Assembly (NCBI RefSeq): GCF_900637205.1
Contig: NZ_LR134355.1
Span: 930,001-994,000, forward strand
DNA from: Mycolicibacterium chitae
Lineage (GTDB): Bacteria > Actinomycetota > Actinomycetes > Mycobacteriales > Mycobacteriaceae
Length of the DNA stretch: 64,000 bases
Direction of reading: 5' to 3'
Shown here: piece after piece, positions 21,112 to 29,602 of the stretch
How positions within the stretch are numbered: the first letter of the stretch is position 1
Layout: each line of letters starts with the position of its first letter
The notes under the pieces: generated by a model
The model's input: only the letters and a program-made list of their open reading frames with translations
Told to the model about the DNA's origin: nothing
Database searches by the model: none
Translations under genes and position numbers: made by a program

Positions 21112-22048
21112 CCCGCGCCTGGCAGCGGTCGACTGCGGGACCAATTCCATCCGGTTGCTGATCTCCGAGGTGCGTGACGGCGCCGTCATCGACGTGCATC
21201 GCGAGATGCGGATCGTGCGGTTGGGGCAGGGCGTGGACGCGACGGGACAGTTCGATCCCGAGGCGATCGCCCGGACCCGCGCGGCCCTGGAGGATTACGC
21301 GACGCTGATGCGCAGTCACGACGTGTCGCGGGTACGGATGGTGGCGACCTCGGCGACCCGGGACGCGGCCAACCGCGAGGAGTTCTTCGCCATGACCGCC
21401 GAGGTGCTGGGTGCCGTCGTGGCCGGGACGGTCGCCGAGGTGATCTCCGGCACCGAGGAGGCCGAGCTGTCCTTCCTGGGCGCGGTCGACGAACTGGACG
21501 CTGCCGCAGCGCCTTTCGTGGTGGTGGACCTCGGTGGTGGGTCGACGGAGGTGGTGCGCGGCGAGCGGCACGTCGACGCGTCGTTCTCCGCGGACATCGG
21601 CTGCGTGCGGATCACCGAACGCTGCCTGCACTCCGATCCGCCCACCGCCGACGAGGTGGCCGAGGCGCGCACGGTGATCCGCGAGCGGCTGGACGAGGCG
21701 CTGGCGGCGGTGCCGGTCGACAATGCACGCACCTGGGTGGGGGTGGCGGGCACGTTCACCACCATCGTGGCCCTGGCGCGGCGGCTGACGACCTACGATT
21801 CCGAGGCGATTCACCTGTCGCAGGTGAGTTTCGGTGATCTGTTGCCGGTGTGCGACGAGCTGATCGGGATGACGCGCAAGCAGCGCGCGGCGCTGGGGCC
21901 CATGCACGAGGGTCGGGTCGACGTGATCGGCGGCGGCGCGATCGTGGTGCAGGAGTTGGCCCGCGAACTCGGCGAGCGCGCCGGCATCGCCAGCCTGACG
22001 GTCAGCGAACACGACATCCTCGACGGGATCATCGGGTCGATCGTGTGA
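21101..22048 (+). CDS. ppx2: Exopolyphosphatase / Ppx-GppA phosphatase
   Basis: 315 residues of the ASKHA fold. Visible: phosphate-1 loop AVDCGTNSIRLLI at the N-terminus, ATSATRDAANREEF, phosphate-2 loop VVVDLGGGSTEVV, and DIGCVRITER. It is expected to act on polyphosphate or (p)ppGpp; M. tuberculosis Rv1026 at this position is reported to be a poor polyphosphatase that hydrolyses pppGpp. I chose GTG 21101 because GGAG lies 6 bases before it; ATG 21089 is an alternative. Confidence 0.93.
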   Translation: MANNPRLAAVDCGTNSIRLLISEVRDGAVIDVHREMRIVRLGQGVDATGQFDPEAIARTRAALEDYATLMRSHDVSRVRMVATSATRDAANREEFFAMTAEVLGAVVAGTVAEVISGTEEAELSFLGAVDELDAAAAPFVVVDLGGGSTEVVRGERHVDASFSADIGCVRITERCLHSDPPTADEVAEARTVIRERLDEALAAVPVDNARTWVGVAGTFTTIVALARRLTTYDSEAIHLSQVSFGDLLPVCDELIGMTRKQRAALGPMHEGRVDVIGGGAIVVQELARELGERAGIASLTVSEHDILDGIIGSIV

Positions 22049-22578
22049 TAAAGCGTTGGGCGGCAACGCTGTTGGCGGTGGTGCTGCTGTCCGTGGTCGT
22101 GGTGGTCGCGGGCTTCCCGGTGTTCGTGCAGCCGCGCGTCGACACCCCGCGGGCGGCCGACGCGATCCTGGTGGTCGGTGGGGACGCGCCCGAGGCGAGG
22201 TACTTGTACGGGTTGGAACTGGCGCACCGCGGCTGGGCGCCGCACCTGGTGCTGTCCAACCCGGGCGGCCAGGTCGACCAGTACTGCGCCGAGGATGGGT
22301 CCGACTTCACCGTCGAGTGTTTCCAGCCGGATCCGCCGACGACGCGGGGGGAGGCCCGCGAGCTGGGTCGGCTGGCCGCCGAACGGGGTTGGCAGACCGT
22401 CATGGTGGTGACCTACACCCCGCACGTATCCCGGGCGCGCTACCTCATGGAGCGCTGCTTCGACGGCGAGGTGGTGATGGTGGGCGTGCCCGTCGACCTC
22501 TCGGTGCCGTATTGGGCGTGGATGTACGTCTACCAGGGGGCGGGATTCGTGAAGGCGTTCGTGCAACGCGGCTGTTGA
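22045..22578 (+). CDS. DUF218/YdcF-SanA-like membrane-anchored protein
   Basis: 177 residues from GTG 22045, which overlaps the ppx2 stop as GTGA. An N-terminal membrane helix (about 5-27: ATLLAVVLLSVVVVVAGFPV) is followed by a DUF218 domain: ADAILVVGGDAPEARYLYG, TRGEARELGRLAAERGW and VTYTPHVSRARYLMERCF. Family members are linked to cell-envelope barrier functions, but the reaction is unknown. Its stop abuts the stop of the converging gene. Confidence 0.85.
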   Translation: MIKRWAATLLAVVLLSVVVVVAGFPVFVQPRVDTPRAADAILVVGGDAPEARYLYGLELAHRGWAPHLVLSNPGGQVDQYCAEDGSDFTVECFQPDPPTTRGEARELGRLAAERGWQTVMVVTYTPHVSRARYLMERCFDGEVVMVGVPVDLSVPYWAWMYVYQGAGFVKAFVQRGC

Positions 22579-23532
22579 TCAGGGCGCGGTGTCGGCCCGG
22601 TCGGGGGTGCTGGCCACCAGCACCCACACCAGCGTCGCCAAGCCGGTGAAGACGCCTTGCACGGTGACGATGAACGCCAGGTATTCGTGCCAGGCGGCCA
22701 GGATCTCGTCGCATCCCTGGCCGACCCAGGGCAGCGTCGACAACGCGGCCACCAGGGCCAAGGACAGCAGGGTCACCGTCGCGGCGGTCGCGGCGCGCTG
22801 CGCGGGATCCTCGAGGGTGCGGCGGAAATAGTTGAACTCGACGCCGAGCGTCAGCAGCAACAGCGGGATGATGGCGACGATCTGCTGGAAGTAGGCGGGA
22901 GCGACTGCGCCCGAACACAACTGGGTCTTGATGGCCAGCTGTTCTGTCAGCGGCAGCTGCTCGACCTCGGCTGCCGTTTCGGGGTCGAGCGCGCGAACCA
23001 CGTCCACGTCGAAGTAGTCGATGTAGATCGTCGCCGCGAGATAGCAGGCGAAGACACCGACCATCAGCGGCACGATCGCCCGCACCCGCCGCCAGTCGAC
23101 GGGCGTCCGCGCCCGCCGGGACGAACTGAACAACGTCAACGGATCGGCGTTCAGCGACGTCGTCATGAGGACCGTCAGCGCTGCCGCGAACAGGGTGGAG
23201 GACAGCACGTCGACCCACACCGGCGGGCTGTCGGTGAGACCCAACAGGACGAGGTCGGCGCCCATCACGATCACGAAGCCCAGCCACCACGCGCGCCACA
23301 GCCGCGGGGGACTGCCGTCGGCCCGGCCGATGGATCGCTTCAAGGCGGCCACGCCGGCCTGGATCGCCAGGTCGACAACGATCAGCGCGATGCGCCATTC
23401 CTCGTTGTCCGCCTGGCCGATGAGTTCGAAGACCCCGCTGACGATCTCCTCGCTGTAGGAGAAGCCGAGCACCAGCAGAAACACCACGCCGAGCACCGCC
23501 CGGCTCGATGTGGTGCCGCGCGCCTCGGTCAC
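22579..23532 (-). CDS. Multi-pass membrane protein of unknown function
   Basis: 317 residues with about seven hydrophobic segments: 12-30, 45-60, 80-100, 105-125, 160-180, 230-250, 260-290 approximately. A cytoplasmic-looking loop (SSSRRARTPVDWRRVRAIV) lies mid-protein and conserved acidic/Cys positions (YIDYFDVDVVRALDPE, LCSGAVAPAYF) may be extracellular. I recognise no family. It is convergent with the DUF218 gene, the stops being adjacent (tga|tca). Confidence 0.75.
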   Translation of the reverse strand: MTEARGTTSSRAVLGVVFLLVLGFSYSEEIVSGVFELIGQADNEEWRIALIVVDLAIQAGVAALKRSIGRADGSPPRLWRAWWLGFVIVMGADLVLLGLTDSPPVWVDVLSSTLFAAALTVLMTTSLNADPLTLFSSSRRARTPVDWRRVRAIVPLMVGVFACYLAATIYIDYFDVDVVRALDPETAAEVEQLPLTEQLAIKTQLCSGAVAPAYFQQIVAIIPLLLLTLGVEFNYFRRTLEDPAQRAATAATVTLLSLALVAALSTLPWVGQGCDEILAAWHEYLAFIVTVQGVFTGLATLVWVLVASTPDRADTAP

Positions 23533-23617
23533 CGCCGCCCCCCATCGCGTCGAGTGTGCGTCGCAATTCTCGCAGCGTAGGAGGGGCGGAGGGGCACGTT
23601 TGCGCTGGCTCGCTCTT

Positions 23618-23644
23618 TTGATTACGGAACGGGACCGTTACGAT
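23618..23644 (+). promoter_or_regulatory. Promoter and palindromic operator of the FAD monooxygenase-TetR operon
   Basis: A -35-like TTGATT (23618-23623) and a -10 TACGAT (23639-23644) flank the inverted repeat AACGG-ga-CCGTT (23628-23639). The -10 ends 6 bases before ATG 23651, giving a leaderless mRNA. An operator inside the core promoter suits repression by the TetR encoded at 25144. Confidence 0.6.
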
Positions 23645-23650
23645 ATGGGC

Positions 23651-25147
23651 ATGTCTGATGCTGTGGATGCGGACGTCATCGTGGTGGGGGCCGGCCCCAC
23701 CGGGCTCACGCTGGCCTGCGGGCTCCGGTTGCACGGGCTGTCGGTGCAGGTGATCGACCGGGCGGCCGCACCGGCGACCACGTCGCGGGCCAACTTCATG
23801 CACGCGCGCGGTTCGGAGGTGCTGGCGAGGCTCGGGGCGCTGGGTGCGTTGCCCGAGCAGTCGCTGCGCGCCATGCGCATCACCACCTACGTCGGCGATC
23901 GGCCGATGATGAAGCTGAAGTTCGGGGATCCGGGGATGGGCACGGCCGCGCCGCCGATGGTGGTGTCGCAGGCGAAGGTGGAGGGGGCGCTACGGGACAG
24001 GTTCGCCGATGTCGGTGGAGAACCGCAGTGGGGCAACGGGTTGGCCGATCTGCGTCAGGAATCCGATGCCGTGGTGGCCGAATTGGAGGACGGTCGGCGG
24101 CTGCGCGCGCGCTGGCTGGTCGGCTGCGACGGAACCTCCAGCACTACGCGCAAGCTGGTGGGCATCGACTTTCCCGGCGTCAAACTCTCCGAACGCTTCC
24201 TGCTGGCCGACGTGCATCTGGACTGGGGCCTGGACCGCAGCGGCACCACCGGCTGGGTGCATCCCGACGGTCTGGTCGGGGCCATGCCGATGCCCGACGA
24301 GTCCGGCCGCGACGACCTGTGGCGGATCTTCGCCTACGATCCTCGCGGCGATCAAAAGCCCAGCGACAGTGAGATTCTCGGCCGCATCACCGCGATCTTG
24401 CCGCAGCGTACCGGCCGGCGGGTGGGTGTCGGAGAGCCCGAATGGTTGTCGCTGTTCACGGTGCACCGTCGGCTGGCGTCGTCGTATCGGCGCGGTCGGG
24501 TACTCATCGCCGGCGACGCGGCCCACGCGCACGCGCCGTTCGGCGGCCAGGGCATGCTCACCGGGGTGGGGGACGCGGAGAACCTGGCGTTCAAGCTCGC
24601 ACTGGTGGTGCGGGGCCAGGCGGGGGACGGGTTGGTTGACACTTATGAGGCCGAGCGTCGGCCGCTGGCCACCGAGGTGCTGCGCGGCACCAGCGCGCTG
24701 ACCCGCATCAACGTCGCCAGCAATCCGATCGGCCGGTTCCTGCGGGATCAGGTGGCGATCCGCATCTTTGGGTTGGCGCCGGTGCAGCGCTGGGCGACGT
24801 ACTCGGCGTCGCAGCTGTGGGTGAGCTACCGCAAGGGCCCGCTCGGCGGACGGGGCCGCAAGCCTCGCCGCGGCGATCGCATTGCCGATCTGGCGTGCAC
24901 GCGGGACGGCGCCCCGACCCGGCTGCACAGCGAGCTCGGCGGCCGCTGGGCGCTGCTCGAGCCGTCTGGCGGCCGGGGTGTAGAGGTGGCGCGGCGCTGG
25001 CTCGGTGAGTTCGTGGTGCCGCTGGCCTATGACGGGGACGAGACCATGCTGGTGCGGCCGGATGCGCACCTGGCCTGGCGCGGCGACGACGTCGAGGGGC
25101 TGGACCGGTGGCTGGGCGCGGCGCTGCGTGAGGGGAGCACGCGATGA
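23651..25147 (+). CDS. FAD-dependent aromatic-type monooxygenase
   Basis: 498 residues of the PHBH/PheA-like flavin hydroxylase group. Visible: ADP-binding GAGPTG (13-18), the DG motif in WLVGCDGTSSTTRKLVG (about 155-171), and GDAAHAHAPFGGQGMLTGVGDAENLAFKL (about 295-323) for FAD ribityl binding. A C-terminal thioredoxin-like extension follows. It should hydroxylate an aromatic or polyketide-like substrate with NAD(P)H and O2; the substrate is not evident. It overlaps the following tetR as ATGA, so the regulator is coupled to it. ATG 23651 is preferred over 23645 because of promoter spacing. Confidence 0.88.
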   Translation: MSDAVDADVIVVGAGPTGLTLACGLRLHGLSVQVIDRAAAPATTSRANFMHARGSEVLARLGALGALPEQSLRAMRITTYVGDRPMMKLKFGDPGMGTAAPPMVVSQAKVEGALRDRFADVGGEPQWGNGLADLRQESDAVVAELEDGRRLRARWLVGCDGTSSTTRKLVGIDFPGVKLSERFLLADVHLDWGLDRSGTTGWVHPDGLVGAMPMPDESGRDDLWRIFAYDPRGDQKPSDSEILGRITAILPQRTGRRVGVGEPEWLSLFTVHRRLASSYRRGRVLIAGDAAHAHAPFGGQGMLTGVGDAENLAFKLALVVRGQAGDGLVDTYEAERRPLATEVLRGTSALTRINVASNPIGRFLRDQVAIRIFGLAPVQRWATYSASQLWVSYRKGPLGGRGRKPRRGDRIADLACTRDGAPTRLHSELGGRWALLEPSGGRGVEVARRWLGEFVVPLAYDGDETMLVRPDAHLAWRGDDVEGLDRWLGAALREGSTR

Positions 25148-25746
25148 CCGCGCCGGCCGGTCGGGGTCGGCCCCGCGACCGCGCCACCGACCTTGCGATC
25201 CTGCGGGCCGGGCTCGAGCTGTTCATCGAGCGTGGTGTTGAGGGCGCCAGTATGGAACAGATCGCCAAGCAGGCCGGCGTGGGCAAGCCGAGCATCTATC
25301 GGCGCTGGTCGAACAAGGAGGAGCTGATCGCCGCGGCGATCGAGACGCTGGTCGTCGACGAGGTGCAGTTCGCGTCGGTCGAGGCGGCCGAGACGCAATC
25401 GCCCTCCGCGCTGGTGGAGGCGGCTATCGACAGCGCGGCCGCTGCCGCGACCGCGCCGCAGTACCGCGCGCTGGTGGCCCGGGTGTACGGGTCGGCGGTC
25501 AGCCACCCGTCGCTGCTGGCCGCGTACTGGCGGCGGTATGTGGTGCCCCGTCGGCAGGTCGCGACCCGGCTGCTCGAACGGGCGCAGCAGGAGGGGTCCG
25601 TCGCCGCCGACCTGGACCTGGACGTGGCGATCGACATGATGGCCGGCGCGGTGACTTACCGTGTGCTGCAACCAGATCCACCGGATGTCGAGGAGATGCG
25701 GCGGTATCTGCGGGCGGTGTATCGGCAGATCGGGTTGTTGCCTTAG
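25144..25746 (+). CDS. TetR-family regulator of the FAD monooxygenase operon
   Basis: 200 residues. HTH: AILRAGLELFIERGVEGASMEQIAKQAGVG then KPSIYRRWSNKEELIAAAIE, followed by a TetR C-terminal ligand domain. Translationally coupled (ATGA) to the upstream monooxygenase. The palindrome AACGGgaCCGTT in the operon promoter is its likely operator, giving substrate-induced expression; that pairing is inference from position. Confidence 0.9.
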   Translation: MTAPAGRGRPRDRATDLAILRAGLELFIERGVEGASMEQIAKQAGVGKPSIYRRWSNKEELIAAAIETLVVDEVQFASVEAAETQSPSALVEAAIDSAAAAATAPQYRALVARVYGSAVSHPSLLAAYWRRYVVPRRQVATRLLERAQQEGSVAADLDLDVAIDMMAGAVTYRVLQPDPPDVEEMRRYLRAVYRQIGLLP

Positions 25747-25800
25747 GGCGGAGCCGATGGGGACTTCGGCGGCACTCTGAAATAGCATCACTTGTGCACA

Positions 25801-25842
25801 GCCCCCATAGCCCAATTGGCAGAGGCAGCGGACTTAAAATCC
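25801..25842 (+). repeat. attL: 42-bp duplicate of the 5' half of tRNA-Leu(TAA)
   Basis: This 42-bp stretch is identical to 48982-49023, the first 42 bases of the intact tRNA-Leu gene (acceptor 5' strand, D-arm, and anticodon arm up to TCC). After position 42 the two copies diverge. A TAGCAT -10-like element at 25783-25788 probably is the original tRNA promoter, now pointing into the island. Confidence 0.92.
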
Positions 25843-26162
25843 TCTGAACTGGGCGTTTGTTGTGTTCGCCCGCGCTGATTGATGACCGAGAAATTGGCCC
25901 TAGCTGCGACTATAGCGTTGGGCGTGTTGGTGAAGATTGGCGAGCAACGAATTTACTGCGGTATCTGCTGCGGTACCGACTGCGAAGGACCGCGCAGTCA
26001 GCGGCACACCCGGAGGGACGGGGTCACGACTTTTCGTTCCACCCCGGCAATTCGCCATGTCGAGCTGAATCTGCTCGAGTGTCTCCGACTGCAAACATCA
26101 GGACCATCCGGTTACGCGCCGACGATGTTCGTGACAACGACGTGCGTCCGCCTGAGCGGCGT
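25843..26162. other. Left end of the island, no supported gene
   Basis: Open frames on the plus strand cross this stretch (for example from 25857 and 25879) but show no recognisable domain, no good ribosome site, and overlap the ImmA gene on the other strand. Just inside attL, GGGCG and CGCCC (about 25852-25874) can pair across a 13-base loop. I see nothing else supportable. Confidence 0.5.
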
Positions 26163-27137
26163 TCACGCCAACCGCAGATGGCTCCAATTCAACACCTCGC
26201 CGAGGTGTTTCGGGTTAACCCCAAGCTGCTTTGCGACGTCCTGAGTGCCACCGTGCAGCTCAACGAGCCGCGAGAAAAGAACGCCCGTCACAGGTTGAAA
26301 TCCGCCCGGCTCGCTTCGACGCCATTTTGACATCTGGATCTGCAGAGCGCGGTACCGAGCGTCGTCGATGAGCCCGCGTTCATGCGCGCGATAGATGATC
26401 GCTGCGACCGACACCCCCCATGTCTGCTTGAGCGCAATGAAATCGGACAACTTGGGCCTATCGGGCATCGCAGCGTCGAAGTCATCGGGTGGAATCAGCA
26501 GAGCGCCTGCGAATAAGTTGGCTTCGCTTTCGACCGAGTCGTGGCGTCGATCGTGGAACGCCAAATGTCCGCACTCGTGGCCCAAGCTGAACCGGAAACG
26601 GTCGCCGGGAACATTAGGATCGAGTCCTATCACTGGCACCCCGTTCACCCATGCGGAAAGCCCGTCGAGGCCCGGCAAATGTGGGATCGGAACGAGGCAG
26701 ACGCCCGCGCGTTCCACCAGAGCCGTCAGATTCCGGATCGGCCCGGATTCTTCCTGGCCGAGGATCGCGCGCACTTCAGTGGCAGCATCTTCAATTTCGT
26801 CTCGGCTGGTGACCGGTGCTCGCCGGCGCAGGAGGATGTCCGGAGCCTTGGGAGTCGCGTCGACCAGCTCTCCGAAGACTTCTCCGGCCAGGCGGAGAAG
26901 CTCCTTGGCTTTCTTCTTCGCCGCGGAGGACGTGGACGAGCGCGCGCGATGAATGGGCTCAGACATGTCGGGCAGCGTCAGCCTGCGATCGGCATAGCCG
27001 AGCGCCGTGAGCTCACCATTGAAACTTCGCCGACCGCTTTCAATCGCAGAGACCATGGGAACCGACATCCCTAGCTTTTCCGCCAGGTCTGCCTGGTTAA
27101 TGCCCTCGATGTCGCGAAATGACCGAAGCCTGTTCAC
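26163..27137 (-). CDS. HTH-ImmA/IrrE-type regulator with zinc-peptidase domain
   Basis: 324 residues. The N-terminus is an XRE-type HTH (about 8-36: INQADLAEKLGMSVPMVSAIESGRRSF). The C-terminal half is an ImmA/IrrE (PF06114) metallopeptidase with HECGH at 187-191 and a downstream acidic ligand in ESEANLFAGALLIP. In ICEBs1 such a protease cleaves the ImmR repressor to induce excision; in RES/toxin loci and IrrE it acts on other regulators. Start is GTG 27137, overlapping the previous frame's stop as GTGA. Here repressor and protease are one chain, and the upstream coupled gene is broken by an IS. Confidence 0.88.
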   Translation of the reverse strand: MNRLRSFRDIEGINQADLAEKLGMSVPMVSAIESGRRSFNGELTALGYADRRLTLPDMSEPIHRARSSTSSAAKKKAKELLRLAGEVFGELVDATPKAPDILLRRRAPVTSRDEIEDAATEVRAILGQEESGPIRNLTALVERAGVCLVPIPHLPGLDGLSAWVNGVPVIGLDPNVPGDRFRFSLGHECGHLAFHDRRHDSVESEANLFAGALLIPPDDFDAAMPDRPKLSDFIALKQTWGVSVAAIIYRAHERGLIDDARYRALQIQMSKWRRSEPGGFQPVTGVLFSRLVELHGGTQDVAKQLGVNPKHLGEVLNWSHLRLA

Positions 27138-27298
27138 AAGCCCTCGGCCTCACCGAAGTCCACGTCGTCCCCCAGATCGTTAAACGGATCCGGTGCACCT
27201 TGATCGAAAGTTAGCCCGCCGCCATTATCTGGTGAAGGCACGCCCTCGAAGGGCCAGAAACCGACGTACTCAAGACTCCCGGTCAAGTCCCGGGAAGT
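27134..27298 (-). pseudogene. C-terminal remnant of the ImmA-coupled gene, cut by an IS
   Basis: From the IS end to a TGA at 27134-27136 the minus strand reads in frame RDLTGSLEYVGFWPFEGVPS...DLGDDVDFGEAEGL. Its stop overlaps the ImmA start (GTGA). No start lies within it, so it is the tail of a gene whose 5' part is probably at 28680-29152 across the IS1081-like element. Continuity cannot be proven because no target duplication is visible. Confidence 0.6.
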
Positions 27299-28679
27299 GG
27301 TGTAGTGCTGCGTGATCCGGTGGGTTAGGCGGTCAGTGCGGGCATGTCGTCGGCTCCTATTTCAGGGTTGTCGTTGGTGACGGTAGTCAGGCGGCATCGG
27401 GCGAGGACGTCGAGGCCGAGGTAGCGGCGGCCTTCGGCCCACTCGTCGTTCTGTTCGGCCAGCACGGCGCCGACGAGGCGGACGATGGCGTCGCGGTTGG
27501 GGAAGATCCCGACGGCGTCGGTCCGGCGGCGGATCTCTTTGTTGAGCCGTTCTGCGGGGTTGTTGGACCAGATCTGGGTCCAGACGTCCTTGGGAAATGC
27601 AGTGAAGGCCAGGATGTCTTCGCGTGCAGCACTGAGGTGGTCAGCCACCGCCGGCAGCTTGTCGGTGACATAGTCGATGAGCCGGTCGAACTGCGCGGCC
27701 ACCGCGGGCGCGTCAGGTTGGTCATAAACGCTGTGCAGCATCGCTTTGACCGCCGGCCACATGCTCTTGGGGCAGATGCTCATCAGGTTGGCCGCGTAGT
27801 GGGTGCGACACCGTTGCCAGCTGGCTCCGGGCAGGTTGGCCGCGATCGCTTCGCGCAGGCCGGCATGGGCGTCGCTGGTGACCAGCCGCACCCCGGCCAG
27901 CCCACGGGCGACCAGGTCGGCGAAGAACTCGTTCCAGGCCGGGCCGGTCTCGCTGGTGACCACCCGCATGCCCAGGACTTCGCGGTGTCCGTCGCCATTG
28001 ACGCCAGTGGCCAGCAGCACGACCCCGTTGACCACCCGCCCGCCTTCGCGCACCTTCATCGTCAACGCATCCGCGGCGACGAAGGTGAACGGACCAGCAG
28101 AATCGAGTGGGCGGTGGCGGAACTGCTCGACGTGCTCGTCGAGGTCGGTGGCCATACGGCTGACCTGCGACTTGCTCAGCGAGTCGATGCCCAGGGTCTT
28201 GACCAACTTGTCCATCCGCCGCGTGCTCACCCCGGCCAGGTAACAGTCGGCGACCACGGTGATCAACGCCGATTCGGCCCGCTTACGGCGTTCGAGCAGC
28301 CACTCGGGAAAGTAGGTTCCCTTGCGCAACTTCGGGACTGCAACATCGATGCTGCCCACCCGGGTATCGAGGCCGCGGTGGCGATACCCGTTGCGCTGGG
28401 CACGGCGCCCCGGTGTGGGCTGGCCCCATTCAGCGCCCACCACGGCATCAGCATCCGCCGACAGCAGGGCGTTGATGACCGTCTGCAGCAGCGAGCGCAT
28501 CAGATCTGGGGATGCCTCGGACAGGGCCTCGCCAAGAAGGCCGGCAGGGTCGACAATGTGGGGTGCGGTCATCGTGGGACTCCTCGAGGATTCTGTGGAA
28601 GGTTGACTCGAAGGATCACGCGGTGGCCGCTTCACGTCCATCACCGACACGATGACGAACCCAGCAACCGCGCTACACC
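27299..28679 (-). mobile_element. IS256-family element, IS1081-like
   Basis: About 1.38 kb bounded by imperfect inverted repeats GGTGTAG-t-GC-t-G at 27299 and its counterpart ending at 28679 (GGTGTAG-c-GC-g-G on the other strand). It carries one full-length transposase. Flanking bases (27291-27298 and 28680-28687) do not match, so I see no 8-bp target duplication. Confidence 0.75.
27325..28572 (-). CDS. IS256-family transposase (IS1081-like)
   Basis: 415 residues from ATG 28572 ([20 protein letters not shown]). The frame is open to 28650, but the family starts here. It is a mutator/IS256 DDE transposase: [15 protein letters not shown] (first Asp), [10 protein letters not shown] (second Asp) and [26 protein letters not shown] with the final Glu. 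The whole reads closely like the M. tuberculosis complex IS1081 transposase as I remember it. Appears intact. Confidence 0.93.
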   Translation of the reverse strand: MTAPHIVDPAGLLGEALSEASPDLMRSLLQTVINALLSADADAVVGAEWGQPTPGRRAQRNGYRHRGLDTRVGSIDVAVPKLRKGTYFPEWLLERRKRAESALITVVADCYLAGVSTRRMDKLVKTLGIDSLSKSQVSRMATDLDEHVEQFRHRPLDSAGPFTFVAADALTMKVREGGRVVNGVVLLATGVNGDGHREVLGMRVVTSETGPAWNEFFADLVARGLAGVRLVTSDAHAGLREAIAANLPGASWQRCRTHYAANLMSICPKSMWPAVKAMLHSVYDQPDAPAVAAQFDRLIDYVTDKLPAVADHLSAAREDILAFTAFPKDVWTQIWSNNPAERLNKEIRRRTDAVGIFPNRDAIVRLVGAVLAEQNDEWAEGRRYLGLDVLARCRLTTVTNDNPEIGADDMPALTA

Positions 28680-29152
28680 ACTATGCGGGACTCAACTAGA
28701 CTCCCGGCGGGTATAAGGCGCTTGCCGGTGGCCGCCTGCTTCGATGCGCTCGACCACAGGTGCATGCCTTCACGTTCGAAGCCGTAAGCCACCATGTTTG
28801 GGACGGCGGTTGAGTTCCGAGTGCGGAGTTCGAAGGGAAACGCCAACTGTTCTGGCTGCCCCATTGCCGCCTCGATTTCGATGGCAGCCTTGCTCCTGAC
28901 CAGGTAGCTGTCGTTCGCTGTGATATCGGTGACCTGCACCCGTCCCAGCTCGGCGAAATCCGGATGGAGCATGAAGCGCTCTGACTGCGTTACCTGTGCC
29001 TGCGCGATTGAGCGCATCCAGTGCGACTTGTGCATGCGCGTGGGTGGAATCCCCCACTCCTCGGTGAAGCTCCTGGCCCCAGCTGCTGCGCCTAGGTATG
29101 CCACAACCAGGATCTGGGCGAAAGGGTCAACCTGATCTCGCTCGAGCTGCAT
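28680..29152 (-). pseudogene. N-terminal part of an unknown island protein, interrupted by IS1081-like element
   Basis: About 157 codons from ATG 29152 (MQLERDQVDPFAQILVVAYLG) run into the IS end, where the frame stops seven bases inside. The product has an Ala-rich N-terminal helix and a mixed region (RVQVTDITANDSYLVRSKAAIEIEAAMG); no family recognised. The remnant at 27134-27298 is the likely 3' part. Together with the downstream HTH-ImmA gene this would have been a two-gene operon behind the palindrome at 29160-29177. Confidence 0.6.
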
Positions 29153-29159
29153 GCGAGAG

Positions 29160-29177
29160 ATACTACATATGGAGTAT
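29160..29177. promoter_or_regulatory. 18-base palindrome before the HTH-ImmA operon
   Basis: ATACT-a-CATATG-g-AGTAT has perfect arms apart from one mismatched pair and lies 8 bases upstream of ATG 29152. It is a good candidate operator for the XRE-type HTH of the ImmA protein. Confidence 0.5.
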
Positions 29178-29602
29178 AAATTCTACGGCGAATGTAGCAT
29201 CTGGCGTGTCATGGCTACTGAGCCGATGCTCCTTCTCGCCACTTCATTACGGCGGCTTGGTGAAGCCGGAGGTCACCTTCCAATGTGTGGGGCGATCGTA
29301 CGCATCACGCGTCGATGTCATGACGGCACGGTAGCGGGTCGGCGGTGTCGAACCAGGCTCGCGAGCTTGAAACCGAACTGACAGAGACGGCGCTTCGGTG
29401 TCATTCGTGGCGGCTCTACCGCGATGAGATCTCCGACGTTCTCAGGCCTCGCCACCCTCGCGACTCCGGCGGCAAGAATGCACCTTCGAACTTCGTCCGT
29501 CGATCACCGGCAGACTGTGCTGGCGTAGGTTCCTATTCGTTTAGGGTGAAAACGCCCTCACGCTGGACGGCATGTAACGCCGGGCATTGCCCTGTTCGCT
29601 TC
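29178..29602. other. AT-richer gap, no supported gene
   Basis: No convincing gene. A short plus-strand frame, 29211-29381 (MATEPMLLLATSLRRLGEAGG..., 56 residues), could be a remnant. A partial copy of the element's promoter motif (GGCGAATGTAGC, 29188-29199) points rightward. If real, this is the divergent regulatory gap of the element, with the cargo block 29603-41775 inserted to its right. Confidence 0.35.

Noticed and set aside
25801..25842. A second tRNA-Leu gene at the left end of the island
   Set aside because: Only the 5' 42 bases match; the 3' anticodon strand, T-arm and acceptor are missing, so it is an att remnant.
25857..26330. Plus-strand frame of 157 codons just inside attL
   Set aside because: No domain, poor ribosome site, and most of it lies antisense to the HTH-ImmA gene.
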